64,000 nucleotides of DNA. Origin: Gaiellasilicea sp963789355. Lineage in GTDB: Bacteria > Actinomycetota > Thermoleophilia > Gaiellales > Gaiellaceae. Location: NCBI GenBank assembly GCA_963789355.1, contig CAWBKK010000010.1, forward strand, positions 310,001 to 374,000. Direction: 5' to 3'. The position numbers and the translations under genes are program-made. The notes below the pieces were generated by a model. It did not search any database. It was not told the DNA's origin and was given only the letters and a program-made list of their open reading frames with translations. Below, one piece after another: positions 48,451 through 58,090 of this stretch; within the stretch, counting starts at the first letter, position 1; each line of letters begins with the position of its first letter.

Positions 48451-49946
48451 GCGCCCTTCTGCGCCTCGAGCTGTCGAACCTCCCCCGCCTCCGCAGAGAG
48501 ATCCGGGTGCTCCTCGAACCCGTACTTGACGACCGCTCGCTTCGCAGCCTTCACCTCGTCGAGCCGGCGCACGGGGCGCGACGTCGGCGCCTCCTTCAGC
48601 AGCTCCGGCGTCTCCGCCGCCTCGCCGGCGATCGTCAGCATCGCGTCGACGAACGCGTCGAGGCGTTCCTTCGGCTCCGTCTCCGTCGGCTCGATCATCA
48701 GCGCCTCCGGGACGACCAGCGGGAAGTAGATCGTCGGGGGGTGGTAGCCGTAGTCCATCAGCCGCTTCGCGATGTCAAGCGCGGTGATCCCGTGCTCGCG
48801 CTTGAGCGTCCGCGCGCTGAGCACGAACTCGTGCATCGCGAGCCGGTCGTAGGGAAGGTCGTACGCGTCGCGGAGCCTCGCGAGCAGGTAGTTCGCGTTC
48901 AGCACCGCCGTCTCGGACATCTCGCGGAGCGCCGGCCCGTAGGCGCGGATGTAGGCGTACGAGCGGACGAAGACGCCGAACGGCCCCGTGAAGCCGCGGA
49001 CCCTGCCGATCGACTTCGGCCGGTCGTGGTCGAGCCGAAATGCCTCGCCGTCCTTGACCACGGCGGGCGCCGGCAGGAACGGCTCGAGCCGGTCGCGGAC
49101 CACGATCGGGCCGCCGCCCGGGCCGCCGCCGCCGTGCGGCTGCGAGAACGTCTTGTGGAGGTTGATGTGGACGATGTCGAAGCCCATGTCGCCCGGACGC
49201 GAGATCCCGCAGACGGCGTTGAGGTTGGCGCCGTCGTAGTAGAGGAGCGACCCCGCGTCGTGAAAGATCTTCGCAACCTCCTCGATGTTCTCGTCGAAGA
49301 GACCGAGTGTCGACGGGTTCGTCAGCATCAGCCCGGCCGTGCGCTCGTTCACCTTCGCGCGCAGATCGTCGACGTCGAGGTTGCCGCGGGCGTCGGTGGC
49401 AACCTTCTCGAGCTTGAACCCGGCCATCGTCACGCTCGCCGGATTCGTCCCGTGGGCGGTGTCGGCCGTGATGATCGTGTCGCGCTGCTCGCCCTGCCCG
49501 ATGTCCTCGAAGTACGCGCGCATCAGCATCAACCCGGTCAATTCGCCCTGGGAGCCCGCGGCCGGCTGCAGCGAGCACGCGTCGAGACCGGCCACCTCCT
49601 TCAGGATCTCCTGCAGCCGCCACATCAGCTCGAGCGCGCCCTGCGCGCCGTCCTCTTCCTGGTGCGGATGGAGATCCTTGAAGCCGGGCAGCATCACGAC
49701 CCTCTCGTTCACGCGCGGGTTGTGCTTCATCGTGCAGCTGCCGAGCGGGTAGAAGCCGGTGTCGATCCCGAAGTTGCGCGTCGAGAGCTGGGTGAAGTGC
49801 CGGACGAGCTCCGGCTCGGCGAGCTCGGGCAGGCGCGGCGGCTCGGCGCGGCGGAGCTCCTCGGGCACGTCGGTGGGCGGCAGGTCGTACTGCGGCAGCG
49901 TCGCGGCGCGCCGGCCCGGCTTCGACTTCTCGTAGATCAGCTCCAT
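48447..49946 (-). CDS. gcvPB: Glycine dehydrogenase (decarboxylating) subunit 2
   Basis: PLP-binding half of the two-subunit P protein, which decarboxylates glycine and passes the aminomethyl group to the lipoyl arm of GcvH. 499 residues; PLP lysine in HINLHKTFSQPHGGGGPGGG, with QPAAGSQGELTGLMLMRAYF and NPSTLGLFDENI upstream. The ATG directly abuts the gcvPA stop. The C-terminal tail of about 40 residues is rich in charged residues. Confidence 0.95.
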   Translation of the reverse strand: MELIYEKSKPGRRAATLPQYDLPPTDVPEELRRAEPPRLPELAEPELVRHFTQLSTRNFGIDTGFYPLGSCTMKHNPRVNERVVMLPGFKDLHPHQEEDGAQGALELMWRLQEILKEVAGLDACSLQPAAGSQGELTGLMLMRAYFEDIGQGEQRDTIITADTAHGTNPASVTMAGFKLEKVATDARGNLDVDDLRAKVNERTAGLMLTNPSTLGLFDENIEEVAKIFHDAGSLLYYDGANLNAVCGISRPGDMGFDIVHINLHKTFSQPHGGGGPGGGPIVVRDRLEPFLPAPAVVKDGEAFRLDHDRPKSIGRVRGFTGPFGVFVRSYAYIRAYGPALREMSETAVLNANYLLARLRDAYDLPYDRLAMHEFVLSARTLKREHGITALDIAKRLMDYGYHPPTIYFPLVVPEALMIEPTETEPKERLDAFVDAMLTIAGEAAETPELLKEAPTSRPVRRLDEVKAAKRAVVKYGFEEHPDLSAEAGEVRQLEAQKGA

Positions 49947-51274
<1,328 letters not shown>

Positions 51275-51278
<4 letters not shown>

Positions 51279-51670
51279 GACTCCGCGAGGTGCTGCTTGT
51301 AGGCGTCGAGATCGAGCAGCGAGTCGACCTCGGCCGGGTCGCTGAGCCGGATCCGGACGAGCCAGCCGTCGCCGTAGGGATCCTCGTTCACGGTCTCGGG
51401 AGCGTCGACGACCTTCTGGTTGACCTCGAGGATCTCGCCCGAGAGCGGCGCGATCACATCGGAGACGGCCTTGACCGACTCGACCTCGCCGTAGGAAGCG
51501 TCTTTCGTCGTCGAGTCGCCGTCGGCGGGCGCCTCGAAGTGGACGAGCTCGCCCAGCGCGTCCTGCGCGAACCACGTGACGCCGAGCGTCGCTTCGTCGC
51601 CCTCGATTCGCGCCCAGTCGTGCTGGGCGTGGTACTTGAGCCCGTCGGGGTAGTCCTCGGCTGCGGCCAC
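51275..51670 (-). CDS. gcvH: Glycine cleavage system H protein
   Basis: Lipoyl carrier that shuttles the aminomethyl group between P, T and L proteins. 131 residues; lipoylation site Lys67 in YGEVESVKAVSDVIAPLSGE. GTG at 51670 has AGGAG 7 nt upstream, placed across the end of gcvT. The L protein gene is not in the window. Confidence 0.96.
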
Positions 51671-51674
51671 CTTT

Positions 51675-52724
51675 CTACTCCTCTCGCTTGTAGATCGGTT
51701 TCGGGACGACGGTCGCGCGGCGATCCTTGCCGCGGACGTCGATCGTCAGCTCGGTGCCCGGGCTCGCGGCCGCGGCGGGGACGTAGCCCATGCCGATCCC
51801 CTTGTCGAGCATCGGCGAATGCGTCCCGCTCGTGACATGACCGCCGCCGGCGATCGCCATCCCGTTCCGCGGAACCGCCTTCTCCTCCATCACGAAGGCG
51901 ACGAGCTTCTGCTCGGGGCCTGCCTCCTTGATCCTGCGCAGCTCGGCGACCCCGTTGAATTCCTTGCCGAGCGCGCAGGTCCACGCGAGCCCCGCCGAGA
52001 TCGCGTCGGTCTCCATCGTGATGTCGTTGCCGTGCAGCGGGTAGCAGACCTCTAGCCGGAGCGTGTCGCGGGAGCCGAGACCCGCGGGGGTGACGCCGCG
52101 GGCGGCGATCGCGTCCCACAGCTCCTCGGCGTCCTCGGCCGGGCACATCAGCTCGACGCCCCGCTCGCCCGTGTAGCCCGTGCGGTTGATCATCACCTCG
52201 ACCCCGTCGAGCTCGCCCATCGCGTGGGTGAACGGCTTCGCCTCGGGCAGCCCGAGCCGGTCGAGCGAGCTCGGCCCCTGGACTGCGAGCAGCGCGTACT
52301 CCTCGGACGCATCGCGGATCTCGGAGCCGCGCAGCTCGCGCTCCTTCATCCAGGCATAGGCCGCGTCGCGGTTGCCCGCGTTGACGACGACGAGATAGTG
52401 GTGCGCGTCGATCCGGTAGGCGATCAGGTCGTCGACGATCCCGCCGCGCTCGTTCGTCAGCAGCGTGTACTGCGCCTCGCCGTCGCCGATCTTGTCGAGG
52501 TCGTTCGAGAGGAGCGACTGGAGCAACTCGTGTGCAGTCGGCCCTTCGACGTGGAACTGGCCCATGTGCGAGACGTCGAAGACGCCGGCATCGCCGCGGA
52601 CGGCGCGATGCTCGGGAATCACGCCCTCGTACTGGACGGGCATCTCCCAGCCGGCGAAGGGAACGAGGCGCGCCCCGGCAGCGAGGTGGCGGGCGTGGAG
52701 CGGCGTGCGGAGGAGGGTCTGCAC
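51675..52724 (-). CDS. gcvT: Aminomethyltransferase (glycine cleavage T protein)
   Basis: Transfers the methylene group to tetrahydrofolate and releases ammonia. 349 residues: LVPFAGWEMPVQYEGVIPEH, FDVSHMGQFHVEG and MINRTGYTGERGVELMCP are diagnostic. The GTG at 52724 is chosen because the family begins with a short lead before LHARHLAAGARLVPFAGWE and because a TAGAGT -10 box (52732-52737) ends 7 nt before it. No glycine riboswitch can fit in this leaderless arrangement. First gene of gcvT-gcvH-gcvPA-gcvPB plus two unknown genes. Confidence 0.95.
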   Translation of the reverse strand: MQTLLRTPLHARHLAAGARLVPFAGWEMPVQYEGVIPEHRAVRGDAGVFDVSHMGQFHVEGPTAHELLQSLLSNDLDKIGDGEAQYTLLTNERGGIVDDLIAYRIDAHHYLVVVNAGNRDAAYAWMKERELRGSEIRDASEEYALLAVQGPSSLDRLGLPEAKPFTHAMGELDGVEVMINRTGYTGERGVELMCPAEDAEELWDAIAARGVTPAGLGSRDTLRLEVCYPLHGNDITMETDAISAGLAWTCALGKEFNGVAELRRIKEAGPEQKLVAFVMEEKAVPRNGMAIAGGGHVTSGTHSPMLDKGIGMGYVPAAAASPGTELTIDVRGKDRRATVVPKPIYKREE

Positions 52725-52754
52725 GCGCCGGACTCTACCGCCCGGAGAGAGCAC

Positions 52755-52778
52755 GAGGCCCCGGCGAACCGGGGCCTC
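52755..52778 (-). terminator. Terminator between ftsZ and gcvT
   Basis: Perfect 10-bp stem GAGGCCCCGG / CCGGGGCCTC with a CGAA loop. It lies 94 nt after the ftsZ stop and just upstream of the gcvT -10 box, separating the dcw cluster from the gcv operon. No U tract. Confidence 0.8.
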
Positions 52779-52871
52779 GGACCGGGTCTCCTAGACCGAC
52801 CGGGCAGTCGGCCAAGAGGGCATGGGCGAAAGATTCCGCCTCGGCCGAAACTCAAACATGCGACCGGCGGA

Positions 52872-53939
52872 TCAGCTGTCGCGCAAGAAGGACGGGATCT
52901 CGAGATCCACGTCGGAGCGCTCGGGCGGTCGCTGCTCGCCGCCGCTCATCGCGGCCGCGGGTTCCGGGGCCTCAACCCGCCGTCGGCGCCGCTGGGCACC
53001 GAAGCCGGTTGCGATCACGGTCACGCGCACCTCGTCGCCGAGTGAATCGTCGATCACGGCGCCGAAGATCACGTTCGCGTTCTGATCGGCCGCGCCCGTC
53101 ACGACCTCGGCTGCCTCGTTCACCTCGAAGAGGCCCAGCTCGGTGCCGCCGGTGACGTTGAGCAGGATCCCGGTCGCCCCGTCGACGGACTGCTCGAGGA
53201 GCGGCGAGGAGACGGCGGTGCGTGCGGCCTCGGCGGCGCGGTTCTCGCCGGAGGCGACGCCGATTCCCATCAGGGCCGAGCCGGCGTCGCGCATGATCGT
53301 GCGCACGTCGGCGAAGTCGAGGTTGACGATCCCCGGGACGGTGATCAGGTCGGTGATCCCCTGGACGCCCTGGCGGAGGATGTCGTCGGCGATCCGGAAC
53401 GCCTCGGTCACCGGCGTCTTCTTCTCGACCACCTGGAGCAGGCGATCGTTCTCGATCACGATCAGCGTGTCGACGCGGTCGCGGAGGTTCTGGATCCCGA
53501 CCTCGGCCTGATCCGACCGCCTGCGGCCCTCGAACGCGAACGGCTTCGTGACGACGCCGACCGTGAGCGCCTCGAGCTCGCGGCCGAGCTCTGCGACGAT
53601 CGGCGCACCTCCGGTCCCGGTGCCGCCGCCCTCGCCGGCGGTGACAAAGATCATGTCGGCGCCCTTCAACGCCTCCTTCAGCTCGTCGCGGCTCTCCTGC
53701 GCTGCAGCCTGGCCAACGGCCGGATCGGCGCCGGCACCAAGGCCGCGCGTCGCATGGGAGCCGATGTGGATCTTCACGTCGGCGTCGGCCATCAGCAGCG
53801 CCTGCGCGTCGGTGTTGACGGCGATGAACTCGACGCCGCCGAGGCCCGCGTCGACCATCCGGTTGACCGCGTTCGTGCCGCCGCCGCCGACGCCGACGAC
53901 CTTGATCACCGCGAGGTAGTTACCTGAGGAATCTCTCAT
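52872..53939 (-). CDS. ftsZ: Cell division protein FtsZ
   Basis: Tubulin-like GTPase forming the division ring. 355 residues: KVVGVGGGGTNAVNRMV at the N-terminus, GTP signature GEGGGTGTGGAPIVAE, T7 loop VNLDFADV, a short linker and the C-terminal interaction peptide VDLEIPSFLRDS. The ATG at 53939 gives the usual actinobacterial start (MRDSSGNYLAVIKV). GACACT ends 6 nt before it, and a stronger promoter lies further upstream, so more than one transcript start is possible. ftsA is absent, as usual in Actinomycetota. Confidence 0.97.
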   Translation of the reverse strand: MRDSSGNYLAVIKVVGVGGGGTNAVNRMVDAGLGGVEFIAVNTDAQALLMADADVKIHIGSHATRGLGAGADPAVGQAAAQESRDELKEALKGADMIFVTAGEGGGTGTGGAPIVAELGRELEALTVGVVTKPFAFEGRRRSDQAEVGIQNLRDRVDTLIVIENDRLLQVVEKKTPVTEAFRIADDILRQGVQGITDLITVPGIVNLDFADVRTIMRDAGSALMGIGVASGENRAAEAARTAVSSPLLEQSVDGATGILLNVTGGTELGLFEVNEAAEVVTGAADQNANVIFGAVIDDSLGDEVRVTVIATGFGAQRRRRRVEAPEPAAAMSGGEQRPPERSDVDLEIPSFLRDS

Positions 53940-54014
53940 TGCAGGAGTGTCTCGACCTCTCTCGACCTGAAGCTCGAGTTGAGCATCGGGCTGTTGTCGT
54001 TTCTTTCCGCGTTC

Positions 54015-54043
54015 AGGGTATGTCTCCTTGTCGGCACTGTCAA
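54015..54043 (-). promoter_or_regulatory. ftsZ promoter
   Basis: Minus strand: -35 TTGACA (54043-54038), 17-nt spacer, -10 TACCCT (54020-54015), about 75 nt upstream of the ftsZ ATG and directly after the ftsQ stop. This allows ftsZ expression independent of the mur genes. Confidence 0.75.
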
Positions 54044-54051
54044 TCCAAAAC

Positions 54052-54960
54052 TCAAGGGCTGGTCGAGGTCGTAGTCTCAACCTCGACCTGAGAGTTGAGG
54101 CTTTCGCCGGCAACCGGTCGCTCGGGAACGCTGACGTCAAGGTAGCCGCGCCAGCCACCCAGCTGCGGCAGGACGCGGCGAGCGACCTCGAGCTTGACGG
54201 CGAGGTCGGTGACGTCGCCGAGCCTCAACTCGACCCCGGAACGCAGTGTCAGCGTCAACTCGTCTCGGCCGGCGAGGACGGAGTTGACCGCCGAGGGCAG
54301 CGGCCGGTCGACGAGCGGTGCGACGGCCGCGACCGCACGTTGCTCGAGCCCCCGGAGGGACTCCCCCACCCGAACGTCCACGTCGCGCTTCAGCCACACC
54401 CGCGGGAGGGCCGGGCGCTCACCCTGCTCCAACTCGGCGACGACTCGGCCTCCGGCAGCGGCGAGCCAGGAAGAGGAGCCTTGCCGGAGCACCGCCACGG
54501 GCACCTCGGGGACGACCGCGATCTCGAGCGTGTGCGGGAAGGCCCGGTCGAAGGTGGCCGCTGCGACCATCGGGACGGTCTCGGCGCGGCGCGTCAGCTC
54601 GTTCAGGTCGATCCCGAGCAGGCTCTCGCCGAGCGCCGGCGCCAGCGCCTTCCGCACGTCCGCCGCGACCTCCGCGGAGACGCCGCGGACGGCGATCTCG
54701 TCGACCGCGAACGCCGAAGTCGAGCGTGCAGCGGCGTAGAGGCCGAGGCCGGTGAGCAGGATCAGGAGCCCGATCAGAAGGGAACGGCCGGAGGGAGCGA
54801 AGCGGGACAGCTCGAGGCGCTCCCCCACCGCGAGCTCTTTCCGCAGGCGACCCGGAGAAGCCCGGGCGCGCGAGGAAAACTTGGGCGGAACGAAAGCAAC
54901 CGCGCTTGCCGCGCGCGCTCGCGGACGCGAGCGGTTCCGAGATCCTCTCCCTCCGGCCAC
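54052..54960 (-). CDS. ftsQ: Cell division protein FtsQ/DivIB
   Basis: Bitopic divisome scaffold. 302 residues: basic cytoplasmic N-terminus of about 58 residues, one helix (SLLIGLLILLTGLGLYAAA), POTRA domain (about 83-150: FAVDEIAVRGVSAEVAADVR) and the beta domain (VPEVPVAVLRQGSSSWLAAA to GWRGYLDVSVPERPVAG). GTG start at 54960. It follows murB by 31 nt. Confidence 0.9.
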   Translation of the reverse strand: MAGGRGSRNRSRPRARAASAVAFVPPKFSSRARASPGRLRKELAVGERLELSRFAPSGRSLLIGLLILLTGLGLYAAARSTSAFAVDEIAVRGVSAEVAADVRKALAPALGESLLGIDLNELTRRAETVPMVAAATFDRAFPHTLEIAVVPEVPVAVLRQGSSSWLAAAGGRVVAELEQGERPALPRVWLKRDVDVRVGESLRGLEQRAVAAVAPLVDRPLPSAVNSVLAGRDELTLTLRSGVELRLGDVTDLAVKLEVARRVLPQLGGWRGYLDVSVPERPVAGESLNSQVEVETTTSTSP

Positions 54961-54991
54961 GAGGCGGGTTTCGCCGCGGTGCTCGCGCTTC

Positions 54992-55864
54992 CTACGTCAC
55001 GGCGATCGGCCCGAGCAGCTGCACCTCGTGCTCGAGCTCGACCCCGAACTGCTCGCGTGCGCGGCGACGCGCTTCGGCGATCAGCGCGAGCGCGTCGGCC
55101 GTGGTCGCGCCGCCGGCGTTCTCGATGAAGTTCGCGTGCATCGGCGAGATCACCGCGCCGCCGCTCGCGTGGCCCTTGAGGCCGCAGGCCTCGAGCATCC
55201 GGCCGGCACCGAGCTCGTGGTCGGGATTCTTGAAGACGCTGCCGAACGTGCGCTTGTTCGTCGGCTGGGTCGCCTTGCGCTGCGCGACCAGCTCGGCGAC
55301 CGTCGTCTTGATCTCCTCGGTCGGCCGAGGCGTCAGCCGGTACTCGACCTCGGCGACGACCGCGCCCGGCCGGAGCGACGAGTGCCGGTAGGAGAGGCCG
55401 AGCTCGGCCGGTGTCAGCCAGGCGTCTCCCGTGGAGGACAGAACGTGCGCGCGGACGAGGATCTCCGACCAGTCGCTGCCGTAGGCGCCGGCGTTCATCC
55501 GGACGCCGCCGCCGGCCGTACCGGGGATCGCGCAGGCGAACTCGAACCCGCCGAGCCCGGCTCCTCGTGCCTGGTGGAGGCAGACGGCGTTCGTCGCTCC
55601 ACCCCCGGCGATCAGAAGCTCTTCCTCGACGCGGACGGAGGCGAGCTCGCCGGCGAGCCTGAGCACGAGGGCGTCGACGCCGTCGTCGGCCGCCAGCAGG
55701 TTCGAGCCGAGGCCGACCGTCGCGACCGGCAGCTCGCGCTCGGCGGCCCAGGCGAGGGCCGAGTCCAGCTCGGCGAGATTCGACGGTCGCGCGAACGCAC
55801 GCGCGGGACCGCCGGTGCCGATCGTGGTCAGCTTCGCGAGCGGTACGCCCTCCTCGAGCCTCAT
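54992..55864 (-). CDS. murB: UDP-N-acetylenolpyruvoylglucosamine reductase
   Basis: FAD enzyme reducing UDP-GlcNAc-enolpyruvate to UDP-MurNAc. 290 residues: TIGTGGPARAFARPSN, the FAD-binding GLGSNLLAADDGV, FACAIPGTAGGGVRMNAGAY, GSVFKNP with the catalytic serine, and HANFIENAGGATTADALALI. The ATG overlaps the murC stop as ATGA. Confidence 0.96.
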   Translation of the reverse strand: MRLEEGVPLAKLTTIGTGGPARAFARPSNLAELDSALAWAAERELPVATVGLGSNLLAADDGVDALVLRLAGELASVRVEEELLIAGGGATNAVCLHQARGAGLGGFEFACAIPGTAGGGVRMNAGAYGSDWSEILVRAHVLSSTGDAWLTPAELGLSYRHSSLRPGAVVAEVEYRLTPRPTEEIKTTVAELVAQRKATQPTNKRTFGSVFKNPDHELGAGRMLEACGLKGHASGGAVISPMHANFIENAGGATTADALALIAEARRRAREQFGVELEHEVQLLGPIAVT

Positions 55865-57030
55865 CCCAGCGCCTCGAGCACGAGCGGCCCGGCGCGATCA
55901 ACGTCGCCGGCACCGACGGTCAAGACGAGGTCGCCCGGCCGGGCCCAGCCGGCGACGATCGTCGAGCCGTCCTCGACGGTCGGCGCCCAGCCGGCGCGCA
56001 GGCCCGGCCGAAGCGCGTCCACGACGAGCTTGCCGTCCACGCCCGGGACCGGCTGCTCTCGCGCGCGATAGATCTCGGTCACGCAGGCCGCGTCGGCGGT
56101 CGAGAGCGCAGCGCCGAGCTCGTGCGCGAGGTGGCGCGTACGGGAGTAGAGGTGCGGCTGGAAGAGAACGAGCACACGACCGGACGTCCGTTCACGGGCG
56201 GCTGCGACGGTCGCCTCGATCTCGGACGGATGATGGGCGTAGTCGTCCACGACGGTGACGCCGCCCTTCTCGCCGACCAGCTCGAAGCGCCGGCCCGCGC
56301 CCCGGAAGCGGGCCAGCACCGGCTCGGCGTCGGAGCGCGAGACCCCGGCCAGCTCGAGCGCGGCGAGCGCCGTCGCCGCGTTGCGCCGGTTGTGCTCGCC
56401 CGGAACTGCGAGCTCGAACGAGACCGGCGCGAGCTCCCAGCCGCGGACGACCTCCGGGACCTCGCCGAGCCAGTCGTCGAACATCGCCTCGACTTCGAGC
56501 GCCGAGCCGAAGGTCGAATGGTGGTCGAGGTCGACGTTGGTGACGACCGCAATCTGGGGTCGGAGCCGCTCGACCGTCCGGTCGGACTCGTCGCCCTCGA
56601 CGACGAGCCATCCTTCACCCGCGCCGGCGTTGCCACCGAGCTGGGCGATCTCGCCACCGACGAGCCAGGCCGGATCGAGACCGAGCTCGGCAAGGACGTA
56701 CGCGATCATCCCCGTCGTCGTGGTCTTCCCGTGCGCGCCCGCGACGACGATCGAGCGCCGCAGGGAGACGAGCTCGGCGAGGAACTCGGCGCGCGGCTTC
56801 CCGGCAACGGCCGGGTACGCACTCGAGACGACCGCCTCCCACCCGTCCGGCACGACCGGCTCGGAGCCGATCTCGATCTCCACGCCGCCGAGTTGCCGCA
56901 AGTACGGCGTCTCGACGCGATCCCAGCCGCCCACCTCCGCTCCCCACGCACGCGCGAGAAACGCGTAGGAGGAGAGGCCCGCGCCGCCGATCCCGACGAA
57001 CCACAGCCGCCTACCTGCCAGCGGCTGCAA
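55861..57030 (-). CDS. murC: UDP-N-acetylmuramate--L-alanine ligase
   Basis: Adds L-Ala to UDP-MurNAc with ATP. 389 residues, shorter than the usual 460-490: FVGIGGAGLSSYAFLARAWG, ATP loop AGAHGKTTTTGMIAY, VEGDESDRT, TNVDLDHH, HNRRNAATALAALE and VVDDYAHHPSE. The TTG start at 57030 overlaps murG by 20 nt; no better start lies downstream before the conserved region. Confidence 0.93.
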   Translation of the reverse strand: MQPLAGRRLWFVGIGGAGLSSYAFLARAWGAEVGGWDRVETPYLRQLGGVEIEIGSEPVVPDGWEAVVSSAYPAVAGKPRAEFLAELVSLRRSIVVAGAHGKTTTTGMIAYVLAELGLDPAWLVGGEIAQLGGNAGAGEGWLVVEGDESDRTVERLRPQIAVVTNVDLDHHSTFGSALEVEAMFDDWLGEVPEVVRGWELAPVSFELAVPGEHNRRNAATALAALELAGVSRSDAEPVLARFRGAGRRFELVGEKGGVTVVDDYAHHPSEIEATVAAARERTSGRVLVLFQPHLYSRTRHLAHELGAALSTADAACVTEIYRAREQPVPGVDGKLVVDALRPGLRAGWAPTVEDGSTIVAGWARPGDLVLTVGAGDVDRAGPLVLEALG

Positions 57031-58090
57031 GCGCGATCAGCTCCTCCGCGATCTCCTCCGCTGCCTCGGGCCGAGCCATCGAACGCATCGCGGCGCTCAT
57101 CGAGTCGAGCCGGCCGCGATCGGCCAGCAACTCGTCGACGAGCGCCGGCACACGGCCGAGCTCCGGCTCCGGGACGACGACGGCGCCGCCGCCGCGCTCG
57201 AAGTGACGCGCGTTCAGCGTCTGGTGGTCGGCGGTCGCGTGCGGGTACGGGACGAGGATCGCCGGCGTGCCCGAAGCCGCAAGCTCCCAGACGGTCCCGC
57301 CCGCTCTCGAGATCGCGAGATCCGGGGCGGCGAGGGCAGCGCCGAACTCGGGGGTGGACGCGACCAGGACGTAGTCATCCCGGTCCACGCGTCCACGCAG
57401 CTGCTCGTAGTCGCGCTCGCCCGAGATGTGCAGCACCGCCGGTCCCGAATCCCCGTAGGTCTCGACTGCGAACTCGTTCAGGCTGCGCGCGCCCGCGAGT
57501 GCGCCGAAGAACGCGATCACCGGCCCATCCGGTGGCAGGCCGAAGCGGGAGCGACCCTCCTTCTTCGAGACGCCGCGGTGCTCGGCAGGCACCGGGCGAC
57601 CGGTGACCCGGTACTTCGCGCCGTCGCGTCCGGGAATCCCATAGGCGAGGAAGACGCGCCGTGCAAAAGGGGCCGCGAGCCGGTTGGCAAGGCCGAGGTG
57701 CGCGTCCGCCTCCGTGAGCGCCGTCGGAAGCTTCTGCCGCCAGGCCGCGTAGACCATCGGGCCGGCGACGTAGCCGCCGCCGCCGAGAACCACGTGTGGC
57801 CGCCGTCGGTTCAGGATCGCCGCGCAGGCTCGGGGCGCGCGGCCCGCCCGCAGCAGCGACAGGAGCAGCGCGGCCGAGGGGCGGCGCGGAAAGCCCGAGA
57901 TCTCGAACGTGTCGAGCTCGTACCCCGCCTCGGGGACGAGCCTAGCCTCGACGCGATCCGGCGACCCGGCGAACGTCACGCTGACGCCTCGGTCGCGCAG
58001 TGCTGCTGCGACTGCGAGCGACGGCAGGACGTGCCCGGCCGTTCCGCCGGCCGCGATCAGGGCTCGCAAGTCGCTGGGGTGCCCGTTCAT
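57011..58090 (-). CDS. murG: Lipid II synthase (GlcNAc transferase)
   Basis: Membrane-associated glycosyltransferase making lipid II from lipid I. 359 residues: IAAGGTAGHVLPSLAVAAAL, VVLGGGGYVAGPMVYAA, TEADAHLGLANR and ISRAGGTVWELAASGTPAIL. The ATG at 58090 precedes the conserved start by 10 residues. The first 149 nt lie inside the ftsW reading frame. Confidence 0.95.
   Translation of the reverse strand: MNGHPSDLRALIAAGGTAGHVLPSLAVAAALRDRGVSVTFAGSPDRVEARLVPEAGYELDTFEISGFPRRPSAALLLSLLRAGRAPRACAAILNRRRPHVVLGGGGYVAGPMVYAAWRQKLPTALTEADAHLGLANRLAAPFARRVFLAYGIPGRDGAKYRVTGRPVPAEHRGVSKKEGRSRFGLPPDGPVIAFFGALAGARSLNEFAVETYGDSGPAVLHISGERDYEQLRGRVDRDDYVLVASTPEFGAALAAPDLAISRAGGTVWELAASGTPAILVPYPHATADHQTLNARHFERGGGAVVVPEPELGRVPALVDELLADRGRLDSMSAAMRSMARPEAAEEIAEELIALAAAGR

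Noticed and set aside
52725..52871. Glycine riboswitch expected upstream of gcvT
   Set aside because: The -10 box ends 7 nt before the gcvT start, leaving no leader, and the region holds only the ftsZ terminator hairpin and short inverted repeats.
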